Positions 46,455 through 54,615 of a stretch of DNA of 64,000 bases are shown piece by piece. The stretch is from a virus: the IMG/VR virus record IMGVR_UViG_3300032770_000015, positions 24,563-88,562 of that record, one strand, 5' to 3'. The number at the start of each line of letters is the position of its first letter. Within the stretch, counting starts at the first letter, position 1. The position numbers and the translations under genes are program-made. The notes under the pieces were generated by a model. The model was given only the letters and a program-made list of their open reading frames with translations, was not told the origin of the DNA and ran no database searches.

Positions 46455-47422
46455 CTGACAAGGTCGAGACGATGGCGTACGTGGGCGACGTACCGTGGCA
46501 CGGCCGCGGCGTCGCCCTCCCGGAGAACCCGACCGTCGAGCAGATGCGGGCGGCGGCCGGGCTGGAGTGGGACGTGGAACTCGCTGGGCTAACCTACCTG
46601 CACGGCGGCGCGGCCCGGTCGTCCGGTGCGCGGTCGCTGATTCGGACCGACACGGGGGCTGAGCTCGACACGGTCGGCGGAGTCTACACGCCGATCAAGA
46701 ACGCCGAGATCTGTGAGTTCTTCCGCGGATACGTCGAGGCCGGGGAGCTGACGCTCGAGACGGCCGGGGTCCTCGACGGCGGGAAGTACGTCTGGGCGCT
46801 CGCGAAGATGAAGAAGGGGTTCACGGTCGGCGCGAACGACCGCGTGGAGGGCTACGTCTTCCTCGCCAACCCGCACCAGTACGGGAAGGGCGCGACCGCC
46901 AAGTTCACGGCCACGCGGGTCGTCTGCTGGAACACCTGGCAGGCCGCCCTGGCCGGGCCGGGCGCCGCGACGAAGATCTGGCACGTCGGCGCGTTCGACG
47001 CCGAGCGGCGGGCGGCGGTCCAGGAGGAAATGGGGATCGCGCGCGACCGCCTGAAGTCGTTCCGGGCGGCGGCCACGCGGCTCGCCGACCTGCAGCTCAG
47101 CCTCAGCGAAGCGCGCCAGCTCGCTGGGCGCATCCTGCGGCCGAAGGCCACGATGCCCGACGATGATCACTGGGCCGAGGCCCCGCGCGAGGTCGTGCGG
47201 GTCATCACCCTCTATCAGGGCGAGGCGAAGGGCGCCCTGCTCCCGTCGGCCAAGGACACGGCCTGGGGGCTCTTCAACGCCATCACGCAGTACACCGACT
47301 GGGAGCACGGCCGGTCGGTCGACACGCGGCTCCGGTCGGCCTGGATGGGATCGGGCGCCGCCCTGAAGGCCCGGGCGCTCGACGCCCTGACCGCCTACGC
47401 CGACGAGAGGGGAGGGAAGTAG
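46451..47422 (+). CDS. DUF932 phage/plasmid-like protein
   Basis: 323 aa from TTG 46451 (TTGA overlap). The start YVGDVPWHGRGVALPEN, then TVGGVYTPIKNAEICEFF, VWALAKM, and FTATRVVCWNTWQAAL match the DUF932 (TIGR03299) family, found in many phages and plasmids. Its role is not settled. Full length for the family. Confidence 0.85.
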   Translation: MTDKVETMAYVGDVPWHGRGVALPENPTVEQMRAAAGLEWDVELAGLTYLHGGAARSSGARSLIRTDTGAELDTVGGVYTPIKNAEICEFFRGYVEAGELTLETAGVLDGGKYVWALAKMKKGFTVGANDRVEGYVFLANPHQYGKGATAKFTATRVVCWNTWQAALAGPGAATKIWHVGAFDAERRAAVQEEMGIARDRLKSFRAAATRLADLQLSLSEARQLAGRILRPKATMPDDDHWAEAPREVVRVITLYQGEAKGALLPSAKDTAWGLFNAITQYTDWEHGRSVDTRLRSAWMGSGAALKARALDALTAYADERGGK

Positions 47423-47425
47423 CCG

Positions 47426-47923
47426 ATGTGCTGCTTCACGGGAAAGAGACACCACCTGCGGCCGACGCGCGGCTTCAGGGCGTTCAAGCTGTGGTTCGAC
47501 CCGGTGGGGCGCTGCGAGCTGACGGGGCGGCACCACGGCCAGTACACGTACGTGCCCGGCGACCGCGACGCCGCCGGGTGGTGGCACACCGACGCGCCCG
47601 CCCCCGAGAATCCCTTCGGGTTCTATGCCTATACGCGGCTCGTCCGGGCCGGGCGCCCCTCGACCTACGCGCCGATCACGGCCGTGGTCGAGCTGCGCGG
47701 CACCGCCATCGCCGGGCGGAAGAAGGCTACCGGGTTCGCGCCCGCCGAGCCCGCCGGGTTCCGGGCCGCCGAGCTGCGGCTCGTCCGGCTCATCGTCCAC
47801 AAGCGGTACCTCCTGCCTTGGAGGACCCTGGCGACCGGGCTACCGATCAGCGCGGCGCAGGTCGCCGCGTCCCTCCGCGCCCAGTACGGCGTGCCCACCC
47901 GCATCGAACACCGTAAGAAGTAG
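47426..47923 (+). CDS. Unknown protein at end of rightward block
   Basis: 165 aa, ATG. It contains MCCFTGKRHHLRPTRGFRAF, then YVPGDRDAAGWWHTDAPAPE and a basic C-terminal region. A Cys/His cluster at the N-terminus may bind metal. It is the last gene before a strong hairpin. No family recognised. Confidence 0.65.
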   Translation: MCCFTGKRHHLRPTRGFRAFKLWFDPVGRCELTGRHHGQYTYVPGDRDAAGWWHTDAPAPENPFGFYAYTRLVRAGRPSTYAPITAVVELRGTAIAGRKKATGFAPAEPAGFRAAELRLVRLIVHKRYLLPWRTLATGLPISAAQVAASLRAQYGVPTRIEHRKK

Positions 47924-47943
47924 GTTCCCGCCGAAAGAAACGC

Positions 47944-47975
47944 AACGGCCCCGGGGGTTTCGCCCCGGGGCCGTT
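47944..47975. terminator. Strong 13-bp hairpin between convergent genes
   Basis: AACGGCCCCGGGG at 47944-47956 pairs perfectly with CCCCGGGGCCGTT at 47963-47975, with a 6-base loop. It lies between the rightward block (ends 47923) and the leftward gene ending at 48006, so it can serve both. No long U-tract. Confidence 0.75.
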
Positions 47976-48005
47976 CCCGCCCGTCGGACCCATCCCTGAA
48001 GACCA

Positions 48006-48500
48006 CTAGAACGACTTTCCGTCGCCCGTCGGCCCGGCGCCGCCCCCGGCCCGGTATGCGGCCGCGCCCGGCCCCAGGACTTCATCCGCGAGCCGGATCA
48101 GCGCGGCGGCCAGGTCCGGCAGCCGCCCCCGGAACCGGACCCCCGGCGCCCCTGTCCCAAGGGCCGTTGTGTGTACCCGCTGGTCGTTGGGAATGATTCC
48201 CGGTTCCAGCAGCAGCACGTCGCGTTCGACCCCCAGCAGCACCCAGGCGGGGGCGCCGACGCCCCGCAGCAGCTCCAGGTACATCCGCTGGTCGGGCGTC
48301 AGGCCGACGAGGACGGTGTCGGCGCGCACGGGCCAGCGCGGGGCGTACTTCAGCTCGAGGTAGGTCGTGATCCCCGCGTGCACGTAGAAGGCGTCCGGCG
48401 TTCCGGCCGTGAAGGCGTCGGTCAGCTTGCGGCAGACGGCGAACGGCGGCACGTGCAGGCGCTCGCGGACCGCCGACCAGAAGGCGCCCTCGTTCTTCAC
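48006..48500 (-). CDS. PD-(D/E)XK nuclease-like protein
   Basis: 164 aa from GTG 48500 with GGAGG-like purines upstream. KLTDAFTAGTPDAFYVHAGI, then TTYLELKYAPRWP carry a PD-x-ExK-type active site (PDAF and ELK), as in VRR-NUC or resolvase-like nucleases. It may cut branched DNA during replication or packaging. Convergent with the large rightward block. Confidence 0.7.
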   Translation of the reverse strand: MKNEGAFWSAVRERLHVPPFAVCRKLTDAFTAGTPDAFYVHAGITTYLELKYAPRWPVRADTVLVGLTPDQRMYLELLRGVGAPAWVLLGVERDVLLLEPGIIPNDQRVHTTALGTGAPGVRFRGRLPDLAAALIRLADEVLGPGAAAYRAGGGAGPTGDGKSF

Positions 48501-48598
48501 AGGAGGCTCAGGCCGACGACGATGAAGACCACCGCCCAGAACAGGCAGCCGCACGCGGCGGCGCAGCCCGGCGTCGGGAGCGACCGCGGGGCGGTCAC
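48497..48598 (-). CDS. Tiny membrane protein
   Basis: 33 aa from GTG 48598 (GTGA overlaps at both ends). The C-terminal half is one transmembrane helix (CGCLFWAVVFIVVGLSLL). Function unknown. Confidence 0.55.
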   Translation of the reverse strand: MTAPRSLPTPGCAAACGCLFWAVVFIVVGLSLL

Positions 48599-48822
48599 GC
48601 GACGGGCCGGGTCTTCAGGGCGGCGCGGATCGCGTCTACCACGCGGGGCGCCGCGAGCCCGCCCCCGGCCGCGATCCGAAACTGGTGCCACGTGACCCCG
48701 GCGCCGGTTAGCACCGTGGGGCCGAGGCGCGCCCAGGCGTTGGTGATCGTGCCGTAGTCGTGGCGGATGATGGTGACCTCGGTGGCCGTGAGGCGCGCGG
48801 TCTTGGTCCGTGGGCGGGGCAT
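48595..48822 (-). CDS. Small putative DNA-binding protein
   Basis: 75 aa, ATG 48822 with AGGAG upstream. LTATEVTIIRHDYGTITNAW, then GVTWHQFRIAAGGG look like a helix-turn-helix pair. It is divergent from the 48913 gene across an AT-rich spacer, so it could be a regulator of one of the two blocks. Tentative. Confidence 0.6.
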   Translation of the reverse strand: MPRPRTKTARLTATEVTIIRHDYGTITNAWARLGPTVLTGAGVTWHQFRIAAGGGLAAPRVVDAIRAALKTRPVA

Positions 48823-48912
48823 CGTGGCTCCTGGGGTGATGGGTCGCTGCGCTGAACGAATATATATTGGTATCCGTTCCGACGGACCGACCCGAATGTG
48901 AGGATGCGCCTT
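48823..48912. promoter_or_regulatory. Divergent promoter/operator spacer
   Basis: The AT-rich tract AATATATATTGG near 48859 is rare in this genome. GAACG at 48854-48858 mirrors CGTTC at 48875-48879, and TCCGT mirrors ACGGA just to the right, giving two nested inverted repeats. It sits between a leftward and a rightward gene, both small putative DNA-binding proteins, so autoregulation is likely. Confidence 0.5.
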
Positions 48913-49083
48913 GTGGCACGGTTGACGGCCTCGTACCTGCTGAAGTTTGCCCCGCGTGACAAGGCGGACATCCGCCGCCTGGCGGCCCACGATGGGCAGC
49001 CCGCCGCGGCCCTGATCCGATCCATCCTGCTTCCGGCGGTCCGCCGTCGGCTGGCGAAGATCGACAGCAAGACGCGCACGTGA
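48913..49083 (+). CDS. Small ribbon-helix-helix-like protein
   Basis: 56 aa from GTG 48913, chosen because GAGG lies nine bases upstream; GTG 48898 is an alternative. ARLTASYLLKFAPRDKADIR, then GQPAAALIRSILLPAVRRRL resemble a short beta strand and two helices of the CopG/Arc type. It overlaps the primase gene by four bases. Probably a repressor of its own operon. Confidence 0.6.
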   Translation: MARLTASYLLKFAPRDKADIRRLAAHDGQPAAALIRSILLPAVRRRLAKIDSKTRT

Positions 49084-51071
49084 GTTCTGCCGTCGCCTGC
49101 CAGCCGGACCGCCTGCCCGCGGCCCTGCGCCGGTACCCGCACTGGGTCGTCTGGCGCGAGGAACCCCGGGCCGCCGACGATCCGCGCCCGGCCAAGATCC
49201 CATATGGGAAGGACGGCGCCAAGGCCAGGGCGAACGCGCCCGGGTCATGGCTCGCCTATGAGGATGCCCTCGCCCTTTACCAAGCGGGCGGCTGGAACGG
49301 CCTCGGGTTCTTTTTCTGGCGGGCGCTGCCGTACATCGGCATTGACCTTGACCACTGCCGCGACGCCGCCGACGGGACGCTTGACCTCTGGGCGCGGCAG
49401 TTTCTCGAGCACTTCCCCGGGGCGTACGTCGAGGCGTCGCAGTCCGGCACGGGGCTGCACATCATCGTGCAGGGGAAGCTCGACTTTCCGGCCGGGCGCG
49501 AGGGCGGGAAGAAGGGGCCGGTCGAGATATATGCCGGGCAGCACTACCTCGCCCTGACCGGCGTGCTGGTCGCGGGCGCCGGGACCGACGTGACGGCGGC
49601 GCCGCCCGGCGCGCTCGAGGAGGTCGCGCGGGCGTACGGGTTCCTCGACCGCGGGACGGCCCCGCTCCCAGGTGCTCCGGACGCGGCAACGCCGGACCGA
49701 TCCGGGCAACCGGACGTTCCGGCGGCCCCGCCCTCGGGCGAGGCGGCACCTGCGGCGGCCGTCCTGACCGACGACGACCTCGTGACGGCGATCATGCGGT
49801 CGCCGGACGCGAAGCGCTGGCACAAGCTGTTCGGTGGTGGCGAGCTGCCCGGCGGGTCGGCGTCCGAGGCCGACTTCGAGATGGCCTCGATCCTCTGCCG
49901 CCACTCGACCGACGACGACCAGGTGGCGCGGCTGATGGAGCTATCGCCCCTGAAGCGCGAGAAGTGGCGGGCGAAGCGCGGGACCGAGTCGTGGCTGCAG
50001 TACACGATCCGGTCGGCGCGGCTCCGCCTATCGGGCGGGCACGCGGCGCGGGTCATCGGGTCAGCGACGGCGGTCTCGCTCGCCACGATCATGAAGGACC
50101 CGAACGCCCTGAACGCCCCGCCCGCCGTGATCCCGAACCTCGCCTGGGCGGGCCGCATGACCCTGGTCGCCGCCCGCGAGGGCATCGGGAAGTCCACGCT
50201 GTTCGCCGCCGCGGCGGCGGCAGTCACGACCGGTGGGCCGTGGCTCGGGGTCGCCGGGCAGGAGGCGCTGCGCTGTGCGCAGGGCGCGGTTCTCTGGTGC
50301 CTCGTCGAGGAGCACGTCGGCGACCTGGGGCGCCGCGCCATCGCGATGCGGACCGACCCCGACCGCCTCTACATCCTCGACCGGCCGGGCGACGCGCTCG
50401 CCGCCCTGCGGGCCGAGACGCTGCGGCTGAAGCCAGCGCTGATCATCATCGACACGCTGCACGCCTGGGCCGCCGAGGCCGTGACCGAAACGGCGTCGGC
50501 GGACGAGTGGCAACCGCTGATGACCGCGCTCGATAGCCTGGCGCGCTCCACGGGCGTTGCGATCCTGATGGCCGCGCAGGCGTCGAAACAGACGGGTGAC
50601 TACCGCGATTCGACCGCGATAGGGCACGCCGTGGACGTGGTGCTGACCCTGGCGCGCCCGTCCGATCTCCCCGAGGACGACCCGACCCGCGACCTGCTCG
50701 TCAGGAAGGCGCGCTGGTCCCTCGACCCGGTGCGGTATCGTTATACGGTGAAGGACGATCTCGTAACGCTCGAGGGCCTGACGAAGCTGCCGCCCGCCGT
50801 GCTCGACGCGGCACGGGCCACGGCCGCGTACGACTGGATCAAGGCGAACCCGGGGAAGGGACTCGCCCAGTTGGCCCGGGGCATTCGCTGCCGCCCGAAC
50901 GACGCGGAACGGGCGGCCAGCGACCTGGTGACCAGCGGGCGCGTCCGCGACGTCATCGAGGCGCACGGCGACCAGAAGTGGCACCGGTACTACGTGGCCG
51001 ACGCCGTTCCGGCCGACGCCGCGGTTCCGGCAACGACGGACAAGGGAGATCGCGATGACGCGGCGTTCTAG
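49080..51071 (+). CDS. Primase-polymerase fused to RepA-like helicase
   Basis: 663 aa from GTG 49080. The N-terminal part (to about 190) resembles archaeo-eukaryotic prim-pol proteins: KIPYGKDG, then GIDLDHC with the DxD metal site, SQSGTGLHIIV and EIYAGQHYLALTG. After a Pro/Ala linker, the C-terminal part is a RecA-fold helicase with Walker A AAREGIGKST (about 365) and Walker B ALIIIDTLHAW (about 455). It should prime and unwind DNA at forks. A C-terminal winged-helix-like tail follows. Confidence 0.85.
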   Translation: MSSAVACQPDRLPAALRRYPHWVVWREEPRAADDPRPAKIPYGKDGAKARANAPGSWLAYEDALALYQAGGWNGLGFFFWRALPYIGIDLDHCRDAADGTLDLWARQFLEHFPGAYVEASQSGTGLHIIVQGKLDFPAGREGGKKGPVEIYAGQHYLALTGVLVAGAGTDVTAAPPGALEEVARAYGFLDRGTAPLPGAPDAATPDRSGQPDVPAAPPSGEAAPAAAVLTDDDLVTAIMRSPDAKRWHKLFGGGELPGGSASEADFEMASILCRHSTDDDQVARLMELSPLKREKWRAKRGTESWLQYTIRSARLRLSGGHAARVIGSATAVSLATIMKDPNALNAPPAVIPNLAWAGRMTLVAAREGIGKSTLFAAAAAAVTTGGPWLGVAGQEALRCAQGAVLWCLVEEHVGDLGRRAIAMRTDPDRLYILDRPGDALAALRAETLRLKPALIIIDTLHAWAAEAVTETASADEWQPLMTALDSLARSTGVAILMAAQASKQTGDYRDSTAIGHAVDVVLTLARPSDLPEDDPTRDLLVRKARWSLDPVRYRYTVKDDLVTLEGLTKLPPAVLDAARATAAYDWIKANPGKGLAQLARGIRCRPNDAERAASDLVTSGRVRDVIEAHGDQKWHRYYVADAVPADAAVPATTDKGDRDDAAF

Positions 51072-51447
51072 GCGAGCACGGGTCGTCGTCGGCCGCTTCT
51101 GGCTCGGGCCGCAGGCCGTCGAGCTCGTGGCGACGGCGACCGGGAACGGCGGCCATGTCGTGACGAAGCCCCCGACGCCCGGCCCGGCGGTCGTCACCGT
51201 CGCCTGCGCTGACTCGTGGCCCGTGGTCGTTGGGCTGCTCGTCCACGAGCTGGGCGAGCTGGCCCTGCGCAACGTCGGCGGCGAGTACATCCCCGCCGTG
51301 GACGAGGCCTGCGCAACCGACGGGTATGCGTTCATGTTCAACCACGCGCAGTTTGGCGAGGCGGCGGCCCGCGTCGGCGCCCTGCTCGCCGTCGCGCTGC
51401 CCGCGTTCCGCCGCGCCTACCGGGCCGTGCACCGGGCCGAGCGGTGA
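51055..51447 (+). CDS. Protein with HELGE zinc-site motif
   Basis: 130 aa, ATG, overlapping the primase end by 17 bases. WPVVVGLLVHELGELALRNV contains HExxE within a hydrophobic helix, as in zincin-like proteases or zinc structural sites; NHAQFGEAAARV later could supply a third ligand. Whether it is catalytic is unclear. Confidence 0.6.
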   Translation: MTRRSRRARVVVGRFWLGPQAVELVATATGNGGHVVTKPPTPGPAVVTVACADSWPVVVGLLVHELGELALRNVGGEYIPAVDEACATDGYAFMFNHAQFGEAAARVGALLAVALPAFRRAYRAVHRAER

Positions 51448-51674
51448 ACGGGTCCATCGCCTGCCGCTGCGGTCGGCCCCTGCACCGGGGGCCGAAGGGC
51501 TACGGCGCCCACGCCGATGGGTCGCCGTTCGGTGACGCCTGCCGCCCGACTGTCGCCGAGTTCCGCGCCGGGTTGGCCGAGATCACGCGGGTCCTTGACC
51601 AGCTGTCGGCGCTCGCGATCCCGGCGCGGATCGTCGGGCTGACGGAAGATACCATCGAACCGAAGGAGAGCTGA
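51444..51674 (+). CDS. Small unknown protein
   Basis: 76 aa, GTG (GTGA). CRCGRPLHRGPKGYGAHADG has two Cys and two His at the start, a possible zinc knuckle; a helix with EITRVLDQLSALAIPARIV follows. Function unknown. Confidence 0.6.
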   Translation: MNGSIACRCGRPLHRGPKGYGAHADGSPFGDACRPTVAEFRAGLAEITRVLDQLSALAIPARIVGLTEDTIEPKES

Positions 51675-51676
51675 CC

Positions 51677-52165
51677 ATGCCGCGTCCCGTCCTGTTATTC
51701 CACAGCCACGCTGACCTAACCCCCGAGGTCGCTCGCCTCGCGAACGAGGCCGGGTACCTGGCGCTCCCGGCGCGCGGGCCGGTCGAGATCGCGCGCGAGG
51801 CTCCGGCCCTCGACCCGGGGCTGGTGCTCGAGAACCTGCAGCTAACCTTAAAGGTCGCTGAGCTGGGCGCCGCGAACCGCCAGCTGAACATCGCGCTCGA
51901 TGCGAAGAACCTGAGCCTGGTGCGTCGCGGGCAGGAGCTCGATGGGCTCGTCGAGGCGAACAACGGCATCTATGCCAAGATGGAACGGCTCGAGGACGAG
52001 ACCCGAACCCTGCGCCGCGCGGTCGGGGATGTGCTCGCGTCGGCGAAGGAACGGTTGACGACCCGGGCCGCCACCGCCATGCTGGCCGAGGCCGACGGCC
52101 GGTGGATCAGCACGCACTGGCTCGTCGCGAAGCTCAGCACCGCGCTCGGCATGTCGGCCATATGA
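51677..52165 (+). CDS. Coiled-coil unknown protein
   Basis: 162 aa, ATG after GGAGAG. The N-terminal 50 residues are alpha/beta (PVLLFHSHADLTPEVARLAN). Residues 60-115 form a coiled coil (LQLTLKVAELGAANRQLNIA). Probably oligomeric. Function unknown. Confidence 0.65.
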   Translation: MPRPVLLFHSHADLTPEVARLANEAGYLALPARGPVEIAREAPALDPGLVLENLQLTLKVAELGAANRQLNIALDAKNLSLVRRGQELDGLVEANNGIYAKMERLEDETRTLRRAVGDVLASAKERLTTRAATAMLAEADGRWISTHWLVAKLSTALGMSAI

Positions 52166-52440
52166 CCGCCCCCGACCCGACCCCCGCGCCCCCGCCGACG
52201 CCGCCGAAGATCCAGCTCCTCCTGGAGCTCGACCCGGCGACGAGCCTCGTCAACCTGCAGGCGCTGCAGGGCGTGATTGATGATGGGGCGATCATGGGCG
52301 CGTTTACCATGGGCCTGCTGAAGGCACACATCGTCCGGTACACACTCGCGAAGGTCAGCGAGGCGCTCGCCGCGGAAAAGAAGAAGGCGAAGCTCGTGGA
52401 CGCGCAGGGCCAACCGATCCTCGGAGGAATCAAGATATGA
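52162..52440 (+). CDS. Unknown helical protein
   Basis: 92 aa, ATG (ATGA). A Pro-rich start, then LDPATSLVNLQALQGVIDDG and LLKAHIVRYTLAKVSEALAA. No family recognised. Confidence 0.6.
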   Translation: MTAPDPTPAPPPTPPKIQLLLELDPATSLVNLQALQGVIDDGAIMGAFTMGLLKAHIVRYTLAKVSEALAAEKKKAKLVDAQGQPILGGIKI

Positions 52441-52736
52441 TGGTCGCCGTCCTGTTCAGCGCCCTCGCGTTCCTGGCCGCGATCACCGCGCTCTGCATCG
52501 GGATCGCTGTCTCGGTCGCGCACAGCCGGTTCCTGGCCCGCACCGCCCGGGCGTACCACGAGATGATGGACGCGCTGCAGACACCGCTCCTCGAGGGCGC
52601 CTGGTGTGTCATCGCGAACGCGGGCGGCGGCAACTGGGCGACCGAAACGCCCGAGTGGCAGGCCGCCGCGGCGCGGTGGCGGAACGACTATCACAAGTGG
52701 TTGGCCGAGTACCGGTCCACGGCGGGTGCCGAATGA
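52437..52736 (+). CDS. Membrane-anchored small protein
   Basis: 99 aa, ATG 52437 or 52440. An N-terminal transmembrane helix (LFSALAFLAAITALCIGIAV), then a soluble helical region with two Trp. Function unknown. Confidence 0.6.
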   Translation: MMVAVLFSALAFLAAITALCIGIAVSVAHSRFLARTARAYHEMMDALQTPLLEGAWCVIANAGGGNWATETPEWQAAAARWRNDYHKWLAEYRSTAGAE

Positions 52737-52939
52737 TCGGGCGCTTCGCGTTCGGGTACCGGGCGCAGCGGCTCGGCGACCGGCTCGGAAGCTGGATCGC
52801 GTGGCACCTGCCGCGATCCATCGCTAAGTGGTGCACGGTCCGGCTCGCGGCCCATGCGACGACCGGACCGTGGGCGAACCAGGAGGTGCCGCGGCTCACC
52901 ATCATGGAGATGCTCCAGCGTTGGGACGACCCGCGGTGA
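52733..52939 (+). CDS. Small unknown protein
   Basis: 68 aa, ATG (ATGA). Basic, with RLGDRLGSWIAWHLPRSIAK and a C-terminal MEMLQRWDDPR. Could sit on a membrane as an amphipathic helix. Function unknown. Confidence 0.6.
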   Translation: MIGRFAFGYRAQRLGDRLGSWIAWHLPRSIAKWCTVRLAAHATTGPWANQEVPRLTIMEMLQRWDDPR

Positions 52940-53364
52940 ACCGGCCGACGATGGACGCCCTGCTGATGGCGTTCGCCCGTGGCCTGGCGGCTCGCTCGAC
53001 CTGCGGCCGCCTGGCCGTCGGCGCCGTGCTGACCGACCCCGGGCGCCTGCAGGTCCTCGGGATCGGGTACAATGGCGGGGCACGCGGCGCGCCGCACGGC
53101 TGCGACCGGCCCGAACCGGGCAACTGCGGCTGCCTCCACGCCGAGGTTAACGCCCTGCTGAAGGCCCCGGGCCTCGTCCCGAAGATCCTGTACGTGACGA
53201 CCGCGCCCTGCGCCGCCTGCGCGAAGGCGGCAGTGAACGCCGGGGTCGTCAAGGTGATCTACGACCGGCCGTACCGCCTTATAGACGGGCTCGAGATCCT
53301 GCGCGCCGCAGGGGTCGAGGTCCTATACTACGGAGACACCCCCAGTGAACCCGATCCTGCGTAA
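52936..53364 (+). CDS. Deoxycytidylate deaminase-like protein
   Basis: 142 aa, GTG (GTGA). CLHAEVNALL (about 70) gives the zinc-bound His and catalytic Glu; TTAPCAACAKA (about 95) gives the two zinc-bound Cys. GIGYNGGARGAPHGC is the usual dCMP-deaminase lead-in. It would convert dCMP to dUMP, feeding thymidylate or modified-pyrimidine synthesis. Length is typical. Confidence 0.88.
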   Translation: MNRPTMDALLMAFARGLAARSTCGRLAVGAVLTDPGRLQVLGIGYNGGARGAPHGCDRPEPGNCGCLHAEVNALLKAPGLVPKILYVTTAPCAACAKAAVNAGVVKVIYDRPYRLIDGLEILRAAGVEVLYYGDTPSEPDPA

Positions 53365-53806
53365 GCGGACCGTGCTCGTGCTCGCCATCGGGGCCGAGGA
53401 GCGCGCCCTCGTGGACGAACTGTACCGGACGATGACCCGCCACCGCGGGGTCGGGCTCGCGGCGCCGCAGGTCGGCGTCGCCAAGCGCATCGCCGTCGTC
53501 GCGGTTGGCGATAAGGCGTTCACGCTGATCAACCCGTGGATCATCGAGCGGTCGGGCACGCAGCGGGTCATCGAGGGCTGTCTCTCGCTGCCCGGGATCG
53601 CCGCCGGGGTCCGGCGGCCGTCGCGCATTCGGTTCACGGCGACCGACGAGCGCGGCATCCCCTATACCGCCGACGCCGAAGGCCTGCTGGCGCAGGCGGT
53701 CCAGCACGAGGTGGACCACCTCGACGGCGTGCTGTTCATAGACCACATTGGCTGGTGGAAGCGGCGCCAGCTCCTGAAGCAGTACAACGCGCGGAGGCAC
53801 ACGTGA
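53345..53806 (+). CDS. def: Peptide deformylase
   Basis: 153 aa from GTG 53345, overlapping the deaminase by 20 bases. All three family motifs are present: GVGLAAPQVG (about 36), EGCLSLPG (about 77) and QHEVDHLDG (about 118), giving the metal-binding Cys and two His plus the catalytic Glu. It removes the formyl group from new proteins. Phage copies are known, for example in cyanophages. Confidence 0.93.
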   Translation: MNPILRKRTVLVLAIGAEERALVDELYRTMTRHRGVGLAAPQVGVAKRIAVVAVGDKAFTLINPWIIERSGTQRVIEGCLSLPGIAAGVRRPSRIRFTATDERGIPYTADAEGLLAQAVQHEVDHLDGVLFIDHIGWWKRRQLLKQYNARRHT

Positions 53807-53991
53807 GCCGACCGACCTGCAAGACCTGCGTCTTCTACGTTCCGGCCGAGGGTGCCGGACACGGGCACTGCCACGCCCAGCCCCCGGCGGCCCAGGCCGG
53901 GTGGCCAGCGGTCAACACGACCGACTGGTGCGGCGAGCACACCGATCCCGAGAGCAGCCCGCGGTTTAAGGGCGAGGACGCCCTCGCGTGA
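53803..53991 (+). CDS. Small Cys-rich protein
   Basis: 62 aa, GTG (GTGA). CKTCVFYVP, then GHCHAQPP and TTDWCGEH give four Cys and several His, a likely single zinc site seen in other small phage and bacterial proteins. Function unknown. Confidence 0.7.
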   Translation: MSRPTCKTCVFYVPAEGAGHGHCHAQPPAAQAGWPAVNTTDWCGEHTDPESSPRFKGEDALA

Positions 53992-54110
53992 TCGCCGACC
54001 GCTGCCCGGCCGCCGAGGCCCCGCACGGGCTCGCCCGCGCGTCCCTGCGCGAGCCGCCCCCGGCCCCGGTCGAATCCCCGGCCGAACCGAGCGACGACGA
54101 TGACGACTGA
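53988..54110 (+). CDS. Short acidic-tail protein
   Basis: 40 aa, GTG (GTGA). Pro/Ala-rich ending in five Asp. Supported mainly by its overlap with both neighbours. Function unknown. Confidence 0.5.
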   Translation: MIADRCPAAEAPHGLARASLREPPPAPVESPAEPSDDDDD

Positions 54111-54384
54111 CGCCCCGGGCGGCGCGACCCCGGCGGGAAGACCGGCAGCGGCGACGACCCCGGGCTGTAGCGGTCCCGGCGAGCGCGCACCGGCCCGGCC
54201 GACGGTTCGCGTCGCCCTGCGGGTCGGCGACCAGGTGACCCGGTACGACGTGCCGACGCCGATCCGGGCGCGGGACCAGGTTCGGCTGGTGACGACGCTT
54301 CTGAAGAGGCTTCAGGAAGGTCTCGCCCCGTTCGCCGACGCCCGCGGCGCGGCGATCCCGACCGTCGGGCGGACCGGAGGCTGA
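54100..54384 (+). CDS. Unknown small protein
   Basis: 94 aa, ATG within the previous gene's Asp codons. A disordered N-terminus, then VRVALRVGDQVTRYDVPTPI and a helix DQVRLVTTLLKRLQEGLA. No family recognised. Confidence 0.6.
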   Translation: MTTDAPGGATPAGRPAAATTPGCSGPGERAPARPTVRVALRVGDQVTRYDVPTPIRARDQVRLVTTLLKRLQEGLAPFADARGAAIPTVGRTGG

Positions 54385-54385
54385 C

Positions 54386-54568
54386 GTGCCCGACCCGAAC
54401 CTGACGACCGCCTGGGACGACCCGACCGTGCGCGCCTACGTGCTCGAGGCCGGGTCGGGCGAGGATCGTGGGCGCCCGGCCGCCGTCGCCCGCCTGCGGG
54501 CGCTGTTTCCCGACCTGACAAACGAGGCGCGCGACGACCTGCTCGCGCGCCTCACCTGGCCAACGTGA
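54386..54568 (+). CDS. Unknown small protein
   Basis: 60 aa, GTG after GGAGG. Acidic/helical, with AWDDPTVRAYVLEAGSGEDR and FPDLTNEARDDLLARLTW. Last gene of the rightward replication block. Confidence 0.6.
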   Translation: MPDPNLTTAWDDPTVRAYVLEAGSGEDRGRPAAVARLRALFPDLTNEARDDLLARLTWPT

Positions 54569-54585
54569 TTCACATCTAACGACGA

Positions 54586-54601
54586 GCCGCCCGCGGGCGG
54601 C
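54586..54601. terminator. Palindromic hairpin between convergent genes
   Basis: GCCGCCCGCGGGCGGC is a perfect 16-bp palindrome 17 bases after the last rightward stop and 14 bases before the DNA polymerase stop. It could end transcripts from both sides; no U-tract. Confidence 0.5.
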
Positions 54602-54615
54602 GGGCGTATAGTGCC

